DNA of 64,000 nt from DATKRB01 sp963794215 (GCA_963794215.1 CAWCCQ010000008.1:248001-312000); one strand, 5' to 3'; positions 25,980 through 34,504 are shown, numbered from the stretch's first letter. The notes: generated by a model from the sequence alone, not told the origin. A program made the numbers and translations.

Positions 25980-27266
25980 CTACTTGAGGAAGCCTTCGTA
26001 GTTCCGCATCATGAGCTGGCTGTCGATCTGACGCATCGTCTCAAGCGCGACGCCCACCGAGATCAGCAGGGTGGTCCCGTAGAAGGGGAAGCGGTTGATG
26101 TGCCAGAGGGCCATGAGAATCGACGGAACGACCGCCACGGCGCCCAGAAAGACCGCGCCCACCACGGTGATCCTGTTCAAGATGTGTGCCAGGTAGCGCT
26201 CGGTCGGCGGGCCGGGGCGGATCCCGGGGATGAACCCCCCTTGCTTGCGGATGATGTCCGCCTGTTGATGGGGGTCGAACGCGACGTAGACGTAGAAGAA
26301 GGTGAACATCAGGATCAGGACGAAGTAGATGCTGATGTAGATGAGGCTGGTCGGTTGGATGTTGTTGCGCACGAAGTTCTGGAACCCGTGCCAGGGGATG
26401 ACGTTGGACAGCAGCACCGGGATATAGAGCACCGAGCTGGCGAAGATGATCGGGATGACCCCGGCCTGGTTGACCTTCAGGGGGATGTAGGTGTTCTGCC
26501 CCATCGACATACGGCGACCCACGACCCGTTTGGCAAAGGTCACCGGGATGCGCCGCTGACCCTGGTCGAAGAACACGATAGCGACCAGCAGCAAGAGCGA
26601 TACCGCCAGGATCACCGCGAACTTGAGATCACCGCCTTCCTCCAGGATCGCGCGCCCGCCCGATGGGATGGCCGCGACGACGTTGGCGAAGATCAGGATG
26701 GACATCCCCTGCCCGATGCCGCGCTGGGTGATGAGCTCGGCGAGCCACATGACAAAGGCCGTGCCCGCGGTCAAGCACAGCACCATGAACATGGCCAGCG
26801 GGATGGAGAAGCGCGGGATGAGATCGATGTTGGTGCCGAGTAGCGCCGAGTCGTGGCCGTGGAAGGCGTAGATGAGCCCTGTCGACTGCATGAGGGCGAG
26901 GGCCACCGTGAGGTAGCGCGTAGTCTGGGTGACCTTCTTCTGACCGACCGCGCCCTGCTCACGCCACTCTTCGAGCTTGGGAATGACGGTGGTGAGCAGC
27001 TGAATGATGATCGAGCTGGTGATGTAAGGCATCACGCCTAGACCGAAAACCGCCAGACGGACAAGGGCGCCGCCGGAGAACAGGTTCAAGAACCCGAGCA
27101 CGCCAGATGCTCCGGCCGTCGCTTGGAGCTGCTGGAGACGCGCCCAACTGACACCGGGGACGGGAACGTTGGCGCCGATCTGATAGATGGCGATCACGGC
27201 CAACGTGAACACGACTTTGTTCCGCAGATCGGGAACCCTGAAGATGTTGCCCAGCCGGGAAAGCAT
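25980..27266 (-). CDS. secY: Preprotein translocase subunit SecY
   Basis: Pore of the Sec translocon, 428 residues with about ten membrane segments. Starts MLSRLGNIFRVPDLRNKVVF; plug and signature regions such as PYITSSIIIQLLTTVIP and the cytosolic QQADIIRKQGGFIPGIRPG are present. Located between rplO and adk (spc operon). SecE is encoded separately at 54.1 kb. Confidence 0.97.
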   Translation of the reverse strand: MLSRLGNIFRVPDLRNKVVFTLAVIAIYQIGANVPVPGVSWARLQQLQATAGASGVLGFLNLFSGGALVRLAVFGLGVMPYITSSIIIQLLTTVIPKLEEWREQGAVGQKKVTQTTRYLTVALALMQSTGLIYAFHGHDSALLGTNIDLIPRFSIPLAMFMVLCLTAGTAFVMWLAELITQRGIGQGMSILIFANVVAAIPSGGRAILEEGGDLKFAVILAVSLLLLVAIVFFDQGQRRIPVTFAKRVVGRRMSMGQNTYIPLKVNQAGVIPIIFASSVLYIPVLLSNVIPWHGFQNFVRNNIQPTSLIYISIYFVLILMFTFFYVYVAFDPHQQADIIRKQGGFIPGIRPGPPTERYLAHILNRITVVGAVFLGAVAVVPSILMALWHINRFPFYGTTLLISVGVALETMRQIDSQLMMRNYEGFLK

Positions 27267-27314
27267 GCCGTTCCTCGTTCAGGCTCGTTTGGGCGAGATC
27301 ACTCGGACCTCGTC

Positions 27315-27800
27315 CTAGCGGTTCGTAAGCGCGTTGCCCCTGGCTGCCGGCCGCTCGGCGAAGGGCAGGGGCACCCGCTCGATCGTTCCGCCAGCTGCGG
27401 TGATGGCCGCCTCGGCACTGGCGGAGAACCCGTGGGCCGCAACTCGTAGGGGCCGAGTCACCGCGCCGTGGCCGAGCACCTTGACCAAGGCCCGCGGCCG
27501 GACGACGCCCCGAGCGACCAGCGTTTCGGGGGTGATCTCATCGATCCCGAGCACGTCGAGCGTGCCCAGGTTGACCGGCGTGTACTCGACACGAAAAGGG
27601 TTGTGGAAGCCCCGCAGCTTGGGAATCCGCTGCATGAGAGGGAGCTGGCCACCTTCGAACCCCGCGGGGATCTGGCCACGGGCCTTCTGGCCCTTGGTGC
27701 CACGGCCGGCAGTTTTGCCGCCCTTCCCACCAATCCCGCGACCGACCCGCCGCCTCGGCCGTACGGAACCGGCGGGGGGCGAGAGCTCGTGGAGCTTCAC
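27315..27800 (-). CDS. rplO: 50S ribosomal protein L15
   Basis: 161 residues: KLHELSPPAGSVRPRRRVGR, the Gly-rich GIGGKGGKTAGRGTKGQKAR and the C-terminal VLGHGAVTRPLRVAAHGFS. The start is the GTG at 27800, overlapping the true rpmD stop (GTGA). Because of a frame slip in rpmD, the two genes appear fused in the raw sequence. Confidence 0.95.
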   Translation of the reverse strand: MKLHELSPPAGSVRPRRRVGRGIGGKGGKTAGRGTKGQKARGQIPAGFEGGQLPLMQRIPKLRGFHNPFRVEYTPVNLGTLDVLGIDEITPETLVARGVVRPRALVKVLGHGAVTRPLRVAAHGFSASAEAAITAAGGTIERVPLPFAERPAARGNALTNR

Positions 27801-28007
27801 CGACCTACCTCCTCGACATCCACCAGATGCTGCACCCGCGAGATCATCCCTCGGATTCTCAGGTCGGTCCGGGAGCTCGTTGCTCCGCCCGATGCCCCGC
27901 AACCCGAGCGCCCGGAGCGTTCCCCGATGCTTTGGCTTGGACCCGATGGCCGAGCGGACCTGGGTCACCTTGACGCTCGACTCGATCGCACCATCGCTCG
28001 GCGCCAT
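27797..28007 (-). CDS. rpmD: 50S ribosomal protein L30 (frameshifted near 27857)
   Basis: Begins MAPSDGAIESSVKVTQVRSA then IGSKPKHRGTLRALGLRGIG and ELPDRPE. One extra A (GAGAATCC for GAGATCC) moves the frame. Removing it gives IRGMISRVQHLVDVEEVGR and a stop that overlaps the rplO GTG. 69 residues when repaired, a little longer than usual at both ends. ATG overlaps the rpsE stop (TGATG). Confidence 0.9.
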
Positions 28008-28564
28008 CACCGCACCTCAGCGGCGTAGACGTCCGACTCGCGTCGGCGCTCTCGATAGGCGCGCAAGACCCCGGCAGGGGTCACCTCGTCGGGCTGCTTG
28101 CCGCGCAGTGCGGCCACCTCGTCAGGACGCCGCAGGGACTTGAGCCCGGCGATGGTCGTGTGGGCGACGTTGATGCCGTTGGACGAGCCCAGCGACTTGG
28201 CCAAGATGTCGCGTATGCCCGCCATCTCGAGGATGGCACGGGCCGCCCCGCCGGCGATGACGCCGGTACCCGGTGCCGCCGGCTTCAGCATCACCCGACC
28301 GGCACCGCTCTCGCCGATGGTGGGATGGGTGATGGTGGATCCGGCCAATGCCACTTCGAAGACGTTCTTGCGGGCTTCTTCGATCCCCTTCTGGACCGCC
28401 AGGCCGGCCTCCTTGGCCTTTCCGTAGCCCAACCCCACACGACCGTTCCCGTCGCCGACCACCATCAGGGCGGCGAACGAGAACCGCCGACCGCCTTTGA
28501 CGACCTTGGCGACACGGTTGACCCTGATGGTCCGCTCCTCGTACTGGACCTCGTTGGCAGCCAT
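28007..28564 (-). CDS. rpsE: 30S ribosomal protein S5
   Basis: 185 residues: EERTIRVNRVAKVVKGGRRF, FAALMVVGDGNGRVGLGYGK and GSSNGINVAHTTIAGLKSLR are all typical. ATG at 28564 overlaps the repaired rplR stop by one base. The C terminus carries about 20 extra Arg/Glu-rich residues after the usual end. Confidence 0.96.
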   Translation of the reverse strand: MAANEVQYEERTIRVNRVAKVVKGGRRFSFAALMVVGDGNGRVGLGYGKAKEAGLAVQKGIEEARKNVFEVALAGSTITHPTIGESGAGRVMLKPAAPGTGVIAGGAARAILEMAGIRDILAKSLGSSNGINVAHTTIAGLKSLRRPDEVAALRGKQPDEVTPAGVLRAYRERRRESDVYAAEVR

Positions 28565-28943
28565 CAGAACTCCAGTCCCTCCCGCGAGCGGCTTCGGCCA
28601 GGCTGGCCACCCGGCCGTGGTAGGCGAATCCACCTCTGTCGAACACCACCTGCGAGATCCCCGCGGCTCTCGCCCGGGAGGCCAACAGCCGGCCGACCGC
28701 CTCGGCACCCGACAGGTTACCGCCACCGGTCGTACCGAGTTTGTCGCGGAGCTCGTGCTCCAGGGAGGACGCCGCCGCCAGCGTGCGACCGGAGCCATCG
28801 TCGATGACCTGGGCCGAGATGTGACGGATTGACCGGAACACGGCCAGGCGCGGGCGCGACGAAGAACCCACGACCTTCCTGCGGACCCGAGAGTGCCGAC
28901 GGATCCGCAAGGCCCGTTCGCGATTGGTGGTGCCCGATGTCAC
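28564..28943 (-). CDS. rplR: 50S ribosomal protein L18 (frameshift near its end, about 28582)
   Basis: 5S rRNA-binding protein. RRHSRVRRKVVGSSSRPRLA, VFRSIRHISAQVIDD and VFDRGGFAYHGRVASLAEAA are intact. The last residues need one extra G in the GGG run (CCC at 28581-28583, plus strand) to read GEGLEF and stop, as in homologues; without it the frame runs on through rpsE. 126 residues. GTG start overlapping the rplF stop. Confidence 0.92.
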
Positions 28944-29479
28944 TTTGCCGCCTTCCCAGCTTTGCGCAGAACCCGCTCCCCGGCGTACCGGACGCCCTTG
29001 CCCTTGTAGGGCTCGGGCTTGCGGATCTTGCGAATGTCGGCGGCCACCTGGCCGACCTTCTCCTTGTCGATCCCGCGCACGACGATGCGGGTCGGTGTGG
29101 GTACGTCGAAGCTCACGCCGTCCGGCGCGTCGACAGCGACGGGGTGCGAGAACCCGAGCGCCAGCTCCAACGAAGCCGGGCCCCTGGCCGTGGCCCGGTA
29201 CCCCACGCCCACGATCTCCAGCTCCTTGGTGAAACCCTGGGTCACGCCGGTCACCATGTTGGCGACGAGCGATCGCGTCAGCCCGTGCAAGGCCCGATAC
29301 TGACGCTCGTCGTTCGGCCGCTCGACCGAAAGGACGTCACCGTCCTGTGAGATCGAGATACCGGCCGGGAGCCGGCGGGCAAGCGTGCCTTGAGGTCCGG
29401 TGACCGTGACCGAGTCGGGCAAAAGCTCGACCGAGACGCCGGCGGGGACCCCAATGGGACTTCTTCCGATGCGGGACAT
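28940..29479 (-). CDS. rplF: 50S ribosomal protein L6
   Basis: 179 residues starting MSRIGRSPIGVPAGVSVEL; the C-terminal KIRKPEPYKGKGVRYAGERV is the L6 signature. ATG at 29479 preceded by GGAGGAC. Followed by rplR with a four-base overlap. 99 bases after the repaired rpsH end. Confidence 0.97.
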   Translation of the reverse strand: MSRIGRSPIGVPAGVSVELLPDSVTVTGPQGTLARRLPAGISISQDGDVLSVERPNDERQYRALHGLTRSLVANMVTGVTQGFTKELEIVGVGYRATARGPASLELALGFSHPVAVDAPDGVSFDVPTPTRIVVRGIDKEKVGQVAADIRKIRKPEPYKGKGVRYAGERVLRKAGKAAK

Positions 29480-29578
29480 CAGCGTCCTCCAAAGCGGTCG
29501 GTGTCGGGCACCGCGCCGATCCGGCCCGCCCGAACGGGACCGGCGGACTGGCTGGACCAAGCTGGGTCGGGCACGTGC

Positions 29579-29982
29579 TCACCAGACATGGCAGAGCACC
29601 TCTCCACCGAGGTGGCGCTTGCGGGCTTCGCGGTCGGTCATGAGGCCATGGCTCGTCGAGACAACGGCCACTCCGATGCCGCCGAGGACGCGGGGATGCC
29701 CTCAGCCCGCGCGTAGATGCGCAGCCCTGGCTTGGACACCCGGCGGATCCCACCGATGGTGCGGGTCCGGTCCGGGGCGTACTTCATGGTGATCTCGAGG
29801 GTCGAGCCCGGCTTCACCGGGTCCTTCATCACGCTGTAACCCGCAATGAAGCCCTCGCGCTCGAGGATGGCGGCGAGCGCCTCCTTCAGCTTGGACCCGG
29901 GCATCTTGACCGTCTCGAACTGTGCCGAATTGGCGTTCCTGATGCGCGTGAGCATGTCCGCAATGGGGTCGGTCATCGTCAT
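29579..29982 (-). CDS. rpsH: 30S ribosomal protein S8 (frameshift near 29694)
   Basis: Starts MTMTDPIADMLTRIRNANSA and keeps frame to LRIYARAEGIP. One C is then missing from a C-run (GGGG at 29692-29695, plus strand). The next frame carries the conserved RVLGGIGVAVVSTSHGLMTD and ends GGEVLCHVW. 134 residues when repaired. Essential rRNA-binding protein; expected gene order between rpsN and rplF. Confidence 0.92.
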
Positions 29983-29992
29983 GGCCGGTCTC

Positions 29993-30178
29993 CTACCAAC
30001 TCGCCTTCGTCACCCCGGGCACTTCGCCGGCATGGACCATGGTCCGCAGGCAGATGCGGCACAGGCCGAACTTGCGGTACACAGCCTTCGGACGGCCGCA
30101 TCGGCGACACCGCGTGTAGGCGCGCACCTTGAACTTGGGGGTTCGCTGCTGCTTTTGGATAAGTGCCTTCTTGGCCAT
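29993..30178 (-). CDS. rpsN: 30S ribosomal protein S14, type Z (zinc)
   Basis: 61 residues, with zinc ligands in TRCRRCGRPKAVYRKFGLCR and ICLR. Short zinc-containing form, as found in the spc operon. Ten bases before rpsH and six after rplE. Confidence 0.97.
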   Translation of the reverse strand: MAKKALIQKQQRTPKFKVRAYTRCRRCGRPKAVYRKFGLCRICLRTMVHAGEVPGVTKASW

Positions 30179-30184
30179 GGTGCC

Positions 30185-30757
30185 TTACCGGGTCTCCTGT
30201 CGGAATGGAAAACCGAACGCGCTCAGCAGCGCCCGGCCTTCGTCGTCGTTGCGAGCGGTCGTCACGATCGTGATGTCCATCCCTCGCGTGGTGTCGATGC
30301 TGTCGTAATCCACCTCGGGAAAGATCAGTTGCTCGGTCACCCCGAAGGTGTAATTGCCGTGGCCGTCGAACGAGCGAGGCGAGAGCCCCCGGAAGTCCCT
30401 TATCCGAGGGATGGCCAGGCTGACCAGCCGGTCGAAGAACTCCCATGCCCGATCGCCCCGGAGGGTGACCTTCACGCCGATCGCCTGACCCTCGCGCAGC
30501 TTGAACGCGGCGATCGACTTCTTGGCCCGGGTCACCACCGGCTTCTGGCCCGTGATGGTCTGCAGGTCGCGCTGGGCTCCTTCGATTAAGGACTGCTGCT
30601 GGGTGGCGCGTCCCACGCCCGTGTTCACCACGATCTTCTCGAGCCGCGGCACCTCCATCACGTTGCGCACACCAAGCTCAGTGGCCAGCCGCTCGCGCAC
30701 CGTTGCGAGATATTGCTCCTTCAGCCGCGGCCGGACACCGGCGTAAGACGTGCTCAC
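30185..30757 (-). CDS. rplE: 50S ribosomal protein L5
   Basis: 190 residues: VPRLEKIVVNTGVG, GQKPVVTRAKKSIAAFKLRE, and GNYTFGVTEQLIFPEVDYD are conserved. The start is the GTG at 30757, overlapping the rplX stop as GTGA, rather than a codon eight residues upstream. Binds 5S rRNA and contacts P-site tRNA. Confidence 0.96.
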   Translation of the reverse strand: MSTSYAGVRPRLKEQYLATVRERLATELGVRNVMEVPRLEKIVVNTGVGRATQQQSLIEGAQRDLQTITGQKPVVTRAKKSIAAFKLREGQAIGVKVTLRGDRAWEFFDRLVSLAIPRIRDFRGLSPRSFDGHGNYTFGVTEQLIFPEVDYDSIDTTRGMDITIVTTARNDDEGRALLSAFGFPFRQETR

Positions 30758-31062
30758 AGATCCGCCCCGCACTTGCGGCACACGCGCACCTTCACACCGG
30801 CCTCGTCGAACCGCATACCCACCCGAGTCGGTTCTCCACAGCTCGGACAGATCAGGGCAACGATTGACACGGGGACCGGCATGAACTTGTCGATGATGCC
30901 CCCCTGGGTAGTCGCCCTGGTCGGCTTCGTGTGCCGCTTGGCGATGTTGACGCCCTCGACGACAACCCGACCTTCCGCGGGGAACGCCCGAACGACCTCT
31001 GAACGACGTCCCTTGTACTTGCCCGACCGGATCACGACCCGGTCACCTTTGTGGATCCGCAT
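30754..31062 (-). CDS. rplX: 50S ribosomal protein L24
   Basis: 102 residues with the KOW motif MRIHKGDRVVIRSGKYKGRR. The C-terminal segment has CPSCG and CRKCG, a zinc-ribbon-like pair seen in many L24 proteins. The ATG at 31062 overlaps the rplN stop. Confidence 0.96.
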   Translation of the reverse strand: MRIHKGDRVVIRSGKYKGRRSEVVRAFPAEGRVVVEGVNIAKRHTKPTRATTQGGIIDKFMPVPVSIVALICPSCGEPTRVGMRFDEAGVKVRVCRKCGADL

Positions 31063-31430
31063 CAGAGCACCTCCGGGGCCAACGACACGATGCGCATGAA
31101 TTTCTTGTCCCGCAGCTCGCGGCCCACGGGGCCGAAGATGCGAGTCCCCCGCGGCTGCTGCTGGTCGTTGATCAGCACGGCGGCGTTCTCGTCGAAGCGG
31201 ATATAGCTGCCGTCGGCACGGCGCTTCTCCTTCTTCGTACGTACCACGACGCACTTCACAACGTCGCCTTTCTTCACCGCAGCGCCGGGGATCGCATCCT
31301 TGACCGTGGCCACGAACACGTCGCCGATGCTGGCGTATCGCCGGCGCGAACCTCCGAGGACCCTGATGCACAGGACCTCCTTGGCGCCGGAGTTGTCGGC
31401 CACACGTAGCCGTGACTCTTGCTGGATCAC
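31062..31430 (-). CDS. rplN: 50S ribosomal protein L14
   Basis: 122 residues starting MIQQESRLRVADNSGAKEVL with a C-terminal RELRDKKFMRIVSLAPEVL. GTG start overlapping the rpsQ stop. Confidence 0.97.
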   Translation of the reverse strand: MIQQESRLRVADNSGAKEVLCIRVLGGSRRRYASIGDVFVATVKDAIPGAAVKKGDVVKCVVVRTKKEKRRADGSYIRFDENAAVLINDQQQPRGTRIFGPVGRELRDKKFMRIVSLAPEVL

Positions 31431-31708
31431 CGCGCGCGCTCCATCACTTCGGCAAGCCGCCAGCGCTTGAGCTTGGACAGGGGTCGGGTCTCGACCACTC
31501 GCACCCGGTCGCCAACCTTGGCGGTGCCCTGCGCGTCATGGACATAGAGGCGCTTGGTCCGCTGTACCGTCTTGCGGTAGCGGGGATGGCGGACCCGGTC
31601 GACGACCGCCACCACGACTGTCGCCTCCATGGCGTCGGAGACGACGACACCCTCACGCACCTTGCGGCGATTGGGTCTGGTTTCAGACCCGGCGGGTTGG
31701 TCGGCCAT
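31427..31708 (-). CDS. rpsQ: 30S ribosomal protein S17
   Basis: 93 residues: REGVVVSDAMEATVVVAVVD, RHPRYRKTVQRTKRLYVHD and VRVVETRPLSKLKRWRL are typical. ATG at 31708 overlaps the rpmC stop (TGATG). This overlap also confirms that the acidic tail of rpmC is read in the right frame. Confidence 0.97.
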   Translation of the reverse strand: MADQPAGSETRPNRRKVREGVVVSDAMEATVVVAVVDRVRHPRYRKTVQRTKRLYVHDAQGTAKVGDRVRVVETRPLSKLKRWRLAEVMERAR

Positions 31709-32157
31709 CAGGCCTCCTCTTCGATCTCGGCATCGGCATCGTCCGCCATGTCGGCATCCACCTGGTCCTCGACATCCAAGCCACGCCCATCGGCGGCATC
31801 CGGAACGTCGTCGAGGTCGATCTCCCCGCCACTTTGGTCGTCGTGGTCGTGGTCGTGGTCGTGCGCGTGCTGCGCGGCAGCGATCGCTTCGTCCTGCGCG
31901 GCAAGGTGGGCGCGTGCAGCATCCTGCTGCGCGGCCGTCGGGGACACGTAGGTCCCCTCGATCTCGGCGATCTCGCGCTCACGGAGGACGGTGAGGATCC
32001 GGGCCACGTCACGGCGAACGTGGCCGAGGCGTGACGAATTGTCCAACTGGCCGGTGGCCAGCTGGAACCGCAGATTGAACAGCTCTCGACGGGTCTCGGC
32101 GAGGCGGGTCTCAAGCTCGTCGGGGTCGAGCAGTGACAGATCGGAAGCGTTGGCCAT
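31708..32157 (-). CDS. rpmC: 50S ribosomal protein L29 with a long acidic C-terminal extension
   Basis: The first 65 or so residues are normal L29 (DELETRLAETRRELFNLRFQ, then NSSRLGHVRRDVARILTVLR). About 80 more follow: Ala-rich, then a His/Asp run (HAHDHDHDHDD), then an Asp/Glu/Ala-rich tail ending DADAEIEEEA. L29 is usually 60-75 residues; this one is 149. L29 sits at the peptide-exit tunnel, so the tail would lie near nascent chains; its function is unknown. ATG at 32157 overlaps rplP. Confidence 0.93.
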   Translation of the reverse strand: MANASDLSLLDPDELETRLAETRRELFNLRFQLATGQLDNSSRLGHVRRDVARILTVLREREIAEIEGTYVSPTAAQQDAARAHLAAQDEAIAAAQHAHDHDHDHDDQSGGEIDLDDVPDAADGRGLDVEDQVDADMADDADAEIEEEA

Positions 32158-32594
32158 CACACCAGCACCTCGGGTACCCCGTGCGTGCCTGGGCGGATCA
32201 CGAAACGGGCCTTGATCGGGAGCTTCTGGATAGCTCGTTCCATCGCGGCACGGGCCAAGTCGGGCTCCACCCCGGCAAGCTCGAACAGGATCCGTCCGGG
32301 CTTGACCACGGCCACCCAGTGCTCGGGATTGCCCTTACCCGACCCCATGCGCGTCTCGGCCGGCTTCTGGGTCACGGGCTTGTCGGGAAAGACCCTGATC
32401 CACACCTTTCCGCCACGCCGCACGTGACGGGTCATCGCAATTCGGGCTGCTTCGATCTGTCGCGCCGTGATCCAGCCCGGCTCGAGCGCCTGGATGCCGA
32501 AGTCACCGAAGGTGACGACGGTACCACCCTTGGCCGCGCCATTCAGACGCCCGCGCTGCTGCTTGCGGTGCATGACCTTGCGGGGCATCAGCAT
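32157..32594 (-). CDS. rplP: 50S ribosomal protein L16
   Basis: 145 residues: MLMPRKVMHRKQQRGRLNGA, GKVWIRVFPDKPVTQKPAET and RMGSGKGNPEHWVAVVKPGR are diagnostic. Two bases after rpsC; overlaps rpmC. Confidence 0.97.
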   Translation of the reverse strand: MLMPRKVMHRKQQRGRLNGAAKGGTVVTFGDFGIQALEPGWITARQIEAARIAMTRHVRRGGKVWIRVFPDKPVTQKPAETRMGSGKGNPEHWVAVVKPGRILFELAGVEPDLARAAMERAIQKLPIKARFVIRPGTHGVPEVLV

Positions 32595-32596
32595 CG

Positions 32597-33712
32597 TCAG
32601 TCCTCCCTACGGAAGTGTGGCGTCTCGCGGTGTTCGTGCCGACTGCGACGCTCGATCTCCTCGTCCTCGGCCAGACGCCGCTCGAGGTCGTCGGGGACGG
32701 CAGGGGGAGCGATCAGGTCGCCCACGGGTGCCTCCACGGCCTCGTCGGCCGTCTCGTCGACGATCTCGTCCACTGTCTCACCGACCACGGGCGCCGGAGA
32801 CGGCGTTTCCGCGGCGACCTCGACCTCGACCTCGGCCTCGGCCTCGGCCTGGACTTCGACGATCTCGGGCACTGGCTCGGGCACAACAAGCTCGGGAGAG
32901 GCAACACCGTTGGTTGATGTCCCGTCCTCCTCGTCGGCCGCCAGCGTGCCCGGCTCGGGCTGGTCCAGACGGCGTCGCCCGCCACCGGCGGTGATGAGCC
33001 GGCGAGGACGCCCCTGCCCTGAGGTCTCCCCCACGGCCATCGCCGCTTCGCGGGTGATCTTGTCGTCCACCGAGACCTTGTAGGGCAGGATGTCGCCCTT
33101 GTAGATCCACACCTTGACCCCGACGCGTCCCGAGGTTGTCTTCGCTTCGCGAAAGCCGTAGTCGATGTCTGCGCGCAAGGTGTGCAGTGGCACCCGACCC
33201 TCGCGGTAGGACTCCTTGCGGGACATCTCGGACCCGCCCAGTCGACCCGAGCACTGCACCCGAACCCCTTGCGCGCCAGCCTTCTGGACGGTTTGGATGG
33301 CTCGCCGCATGGCTCGCCGGAACGCCACTCGGCGGACCAGCTGGTCGCAGATACCCTGAGCGATGAGGGCGGCGTCCAGCTCGGGCTGCTTGATCTCTTG
33401 AATGTTGAGCTGAATCCGGTTCTGGAGGCCGGTGATCTCTTCGAGCGTCTTCTTCAGCCGGTCGGCCTCCGACCCGCGCCGCCCGATCACGATGCCCGGA
33501 CGGGCCGTGTGGATGTCGACTCGCAGCCGGTCGCGGGTGCGCTCCACCTCGATCCGGCTGACCGCCGCCGCCTCGAGCTGCGTCATCAGGAAGTCGCGGA
33601 TCTTCCAGTCCTCCACCACGAAGTCGCGGTAGTGACGCTCTTCGAACCACCGCGACTTCCAGTCGGTGGTCACCCCGAGCCGGAACCCGTACGGATTGAC
33701 TTTCTGGCCCAT
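32597..33712 (-). CDS. rpsC: 30S ribosomal protein S3 with a long acidic C-terminal tail
   Basis: Normal S3 up to about residue 240 (MGQKVNPYGFRLGVTTDWKS, KH domain around RPGIVIGRRGSEADRL, then GVKVWIYKGDILPYK). A further 130 or so residues are rich in Glu, Val, Pro and Ala (VQAEAEAEVEVEVAAETPSP, VDEIVDETADEAVEAPVGD), ending in an Arg/His/Glu segment. Total 371 residues against 210-275 usually. ATG directly follows the rplV TAG. Confidence 0.95.
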   Translation of the reverse strand: MGQKVNPYGFRLGVTTDWKSRWFEERHYRDFVVEDWKIRDFLMTQLEAAAVSRIEVERTRDRLRVDIHTARPGIVIGRRGSEADRLKKTLEEITGLQNRIQLNIQEIKQPELDAALIAQGICDQLVRRVAFRRAMRRAIQTVQKAGAQGVRVQCSGRLGGSEMSRKESYREGRVPLHTLRADIDYGFREAKTTSGRVGVKVWIYKGDILPYKVSVDDKITREAAMAVGETSGQGRPRRLITAGGGRRRLDQPEPGTLAADEEDGTSTNGVASPELVVPEPVPEIVEVQAEAEAEVEVEVAAETPSPAPVVGETVDEIVDETADEAVEAPVGDLIAPPAVPDDLERRLAEDEEIERRSRHEHRETPHFRRED

Positions 33713-34504
33713 CTACTCGCCTTCTTCCTCGTCCTCGGCCGAACTCGGGGCGTCGTCGGTGCCGGCGCTCGCACGAGCCGGGTCCCCTTCGTCGTCGCCG
33801 GGGTCGTCGTCAAGCTCGTCGAATCGTCGTCTGTTTTCCTCTGCGTCGACTGTGTCCTCTGCGTCGACTGTGTCCTCTGCGTCGACTGTGTCCTCTGCGT
33901 CGACTGTGTCCTCTGCGTCGATGTCGACGTCGACGACCACGTCATCGACAGCGTCCGCCTCGGTTGCCGCCAGCGCCTCGGCCGCTTCAGCGGCTGCTGC
34001 ATCCTCGGCTGCTTGTTCCTGTACCGCTCGGCGGCGCGACAGCCGTCCGGCAAGATCCGCTCGGCGCCGAGACTCGGCGACCCGGCGAGAGCGACCGCCG
34101 CTCTGGGCGTCGCGCTGCGCCCGTCGGCGAGCAAGCCGGTCGTCGGGCAAACGGCTCACGACGATCGTGATGTGGCAGGAGCGCTTGCGAATCCGAGTGG
34201 CCCGACCACGAGCCCGTGGGCGCCACCGCTTGAGCGTCGTACCCTCGTCCGCGTAACACGCCGACACGTAGAGATCCTCGGGGTCCAGACCGTCGTTGTG
34301 GGCGGCGTTGGCCACTGCCGAGGCCAGCACCTTGCCAACCACGGCGGCGGCAGAACGCTCGGTCGCCCTCAAGGTCTCCGCGGCGCGGCCGACTTCTTCG
34401 TCCCGGATGAGGTCCAGCACCTGGCGGGCCTTGCTCGCGGACATGTGGTAGTGCCGCAGGACGGCCTTGGTGCCTGGTCGCTCGTTGGTCTTCAGCCCGG
34501 TCAT
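33713..34504 (-). CDS. rplV: 50S ribosomal protein L22 with an acidic repeat tail
   Basis: The first 115 residues are L22 (HMSASKARQVLDLIRDEEVG and the tunnel hairpin RWRPRARGRATRIRKRSCHI). Then comes an Arg-rich segment, an Ala/Glu helix, and a tail with five AEDTVD-like hexapeptides followed by an Asp/Glu-rich end. 263 residues against about 110-130 usually. ATG overlaps rpsS (TGATG). The hexapeptides arise from an 18-bp tandem repeat. Confidence 0.95.
   Translation of the reverse strand: MTGLKTNERPGTKAVLRHYHMSASKARQVLDLIRDEEVGRAAETLRATERSAAAVVGKVLASAVANAAHNDGLDPEDLYVSACYADEGTTLKRWRPRARGRATRIRKRSCHITIVVSRLPDDRLARRRAQRDAQSGGRSRRVAESRRRADLAGRLSRRRAVQEQAAEDAAAAEAAEALAATEADAVDDVVVDVDIDAEDTVDAEDTVDAEDTVDAEDTVDAEENRRRFDELDDDPGDDEGDPARASAGTDDAPSSAEDEEEGE
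33843..33923. repeat. 18-bp in-frame tandem repeat in rplV
   Basis: The unit GCGTCGACTGTGTCCTCT (plus strand) is repeated four times without change from 33843 to 33914, followed by a partial copy. Each unit encodes one Ala-Glu-Asp-Thr-Val-Asp on the minus strand. Exact identity suggests recent slippage expansion or selection on both DNA and peptide. Confidence 0.9.

Noticed and set aside
27315..28010. A genuine L30-L15 fusion protein
   Set aside because: One extra A explains it and the shifted frame has the conserved L30 end plus a stop at the rplO start.
31720..31900. Frameshift as the cause of the His/Asp-rich L29 tail
   Set aside because: The alternative frame gives a Thr/Arg/Met-rich peptide and loses the TGATG overlap with rpsQ; the acidic frame fits best.
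33833..33925. Tandem repeat as a CRISPR or VNTR outside a gene
   Set aside because: Units are contiguous, without spacers, and in frame within rplV.
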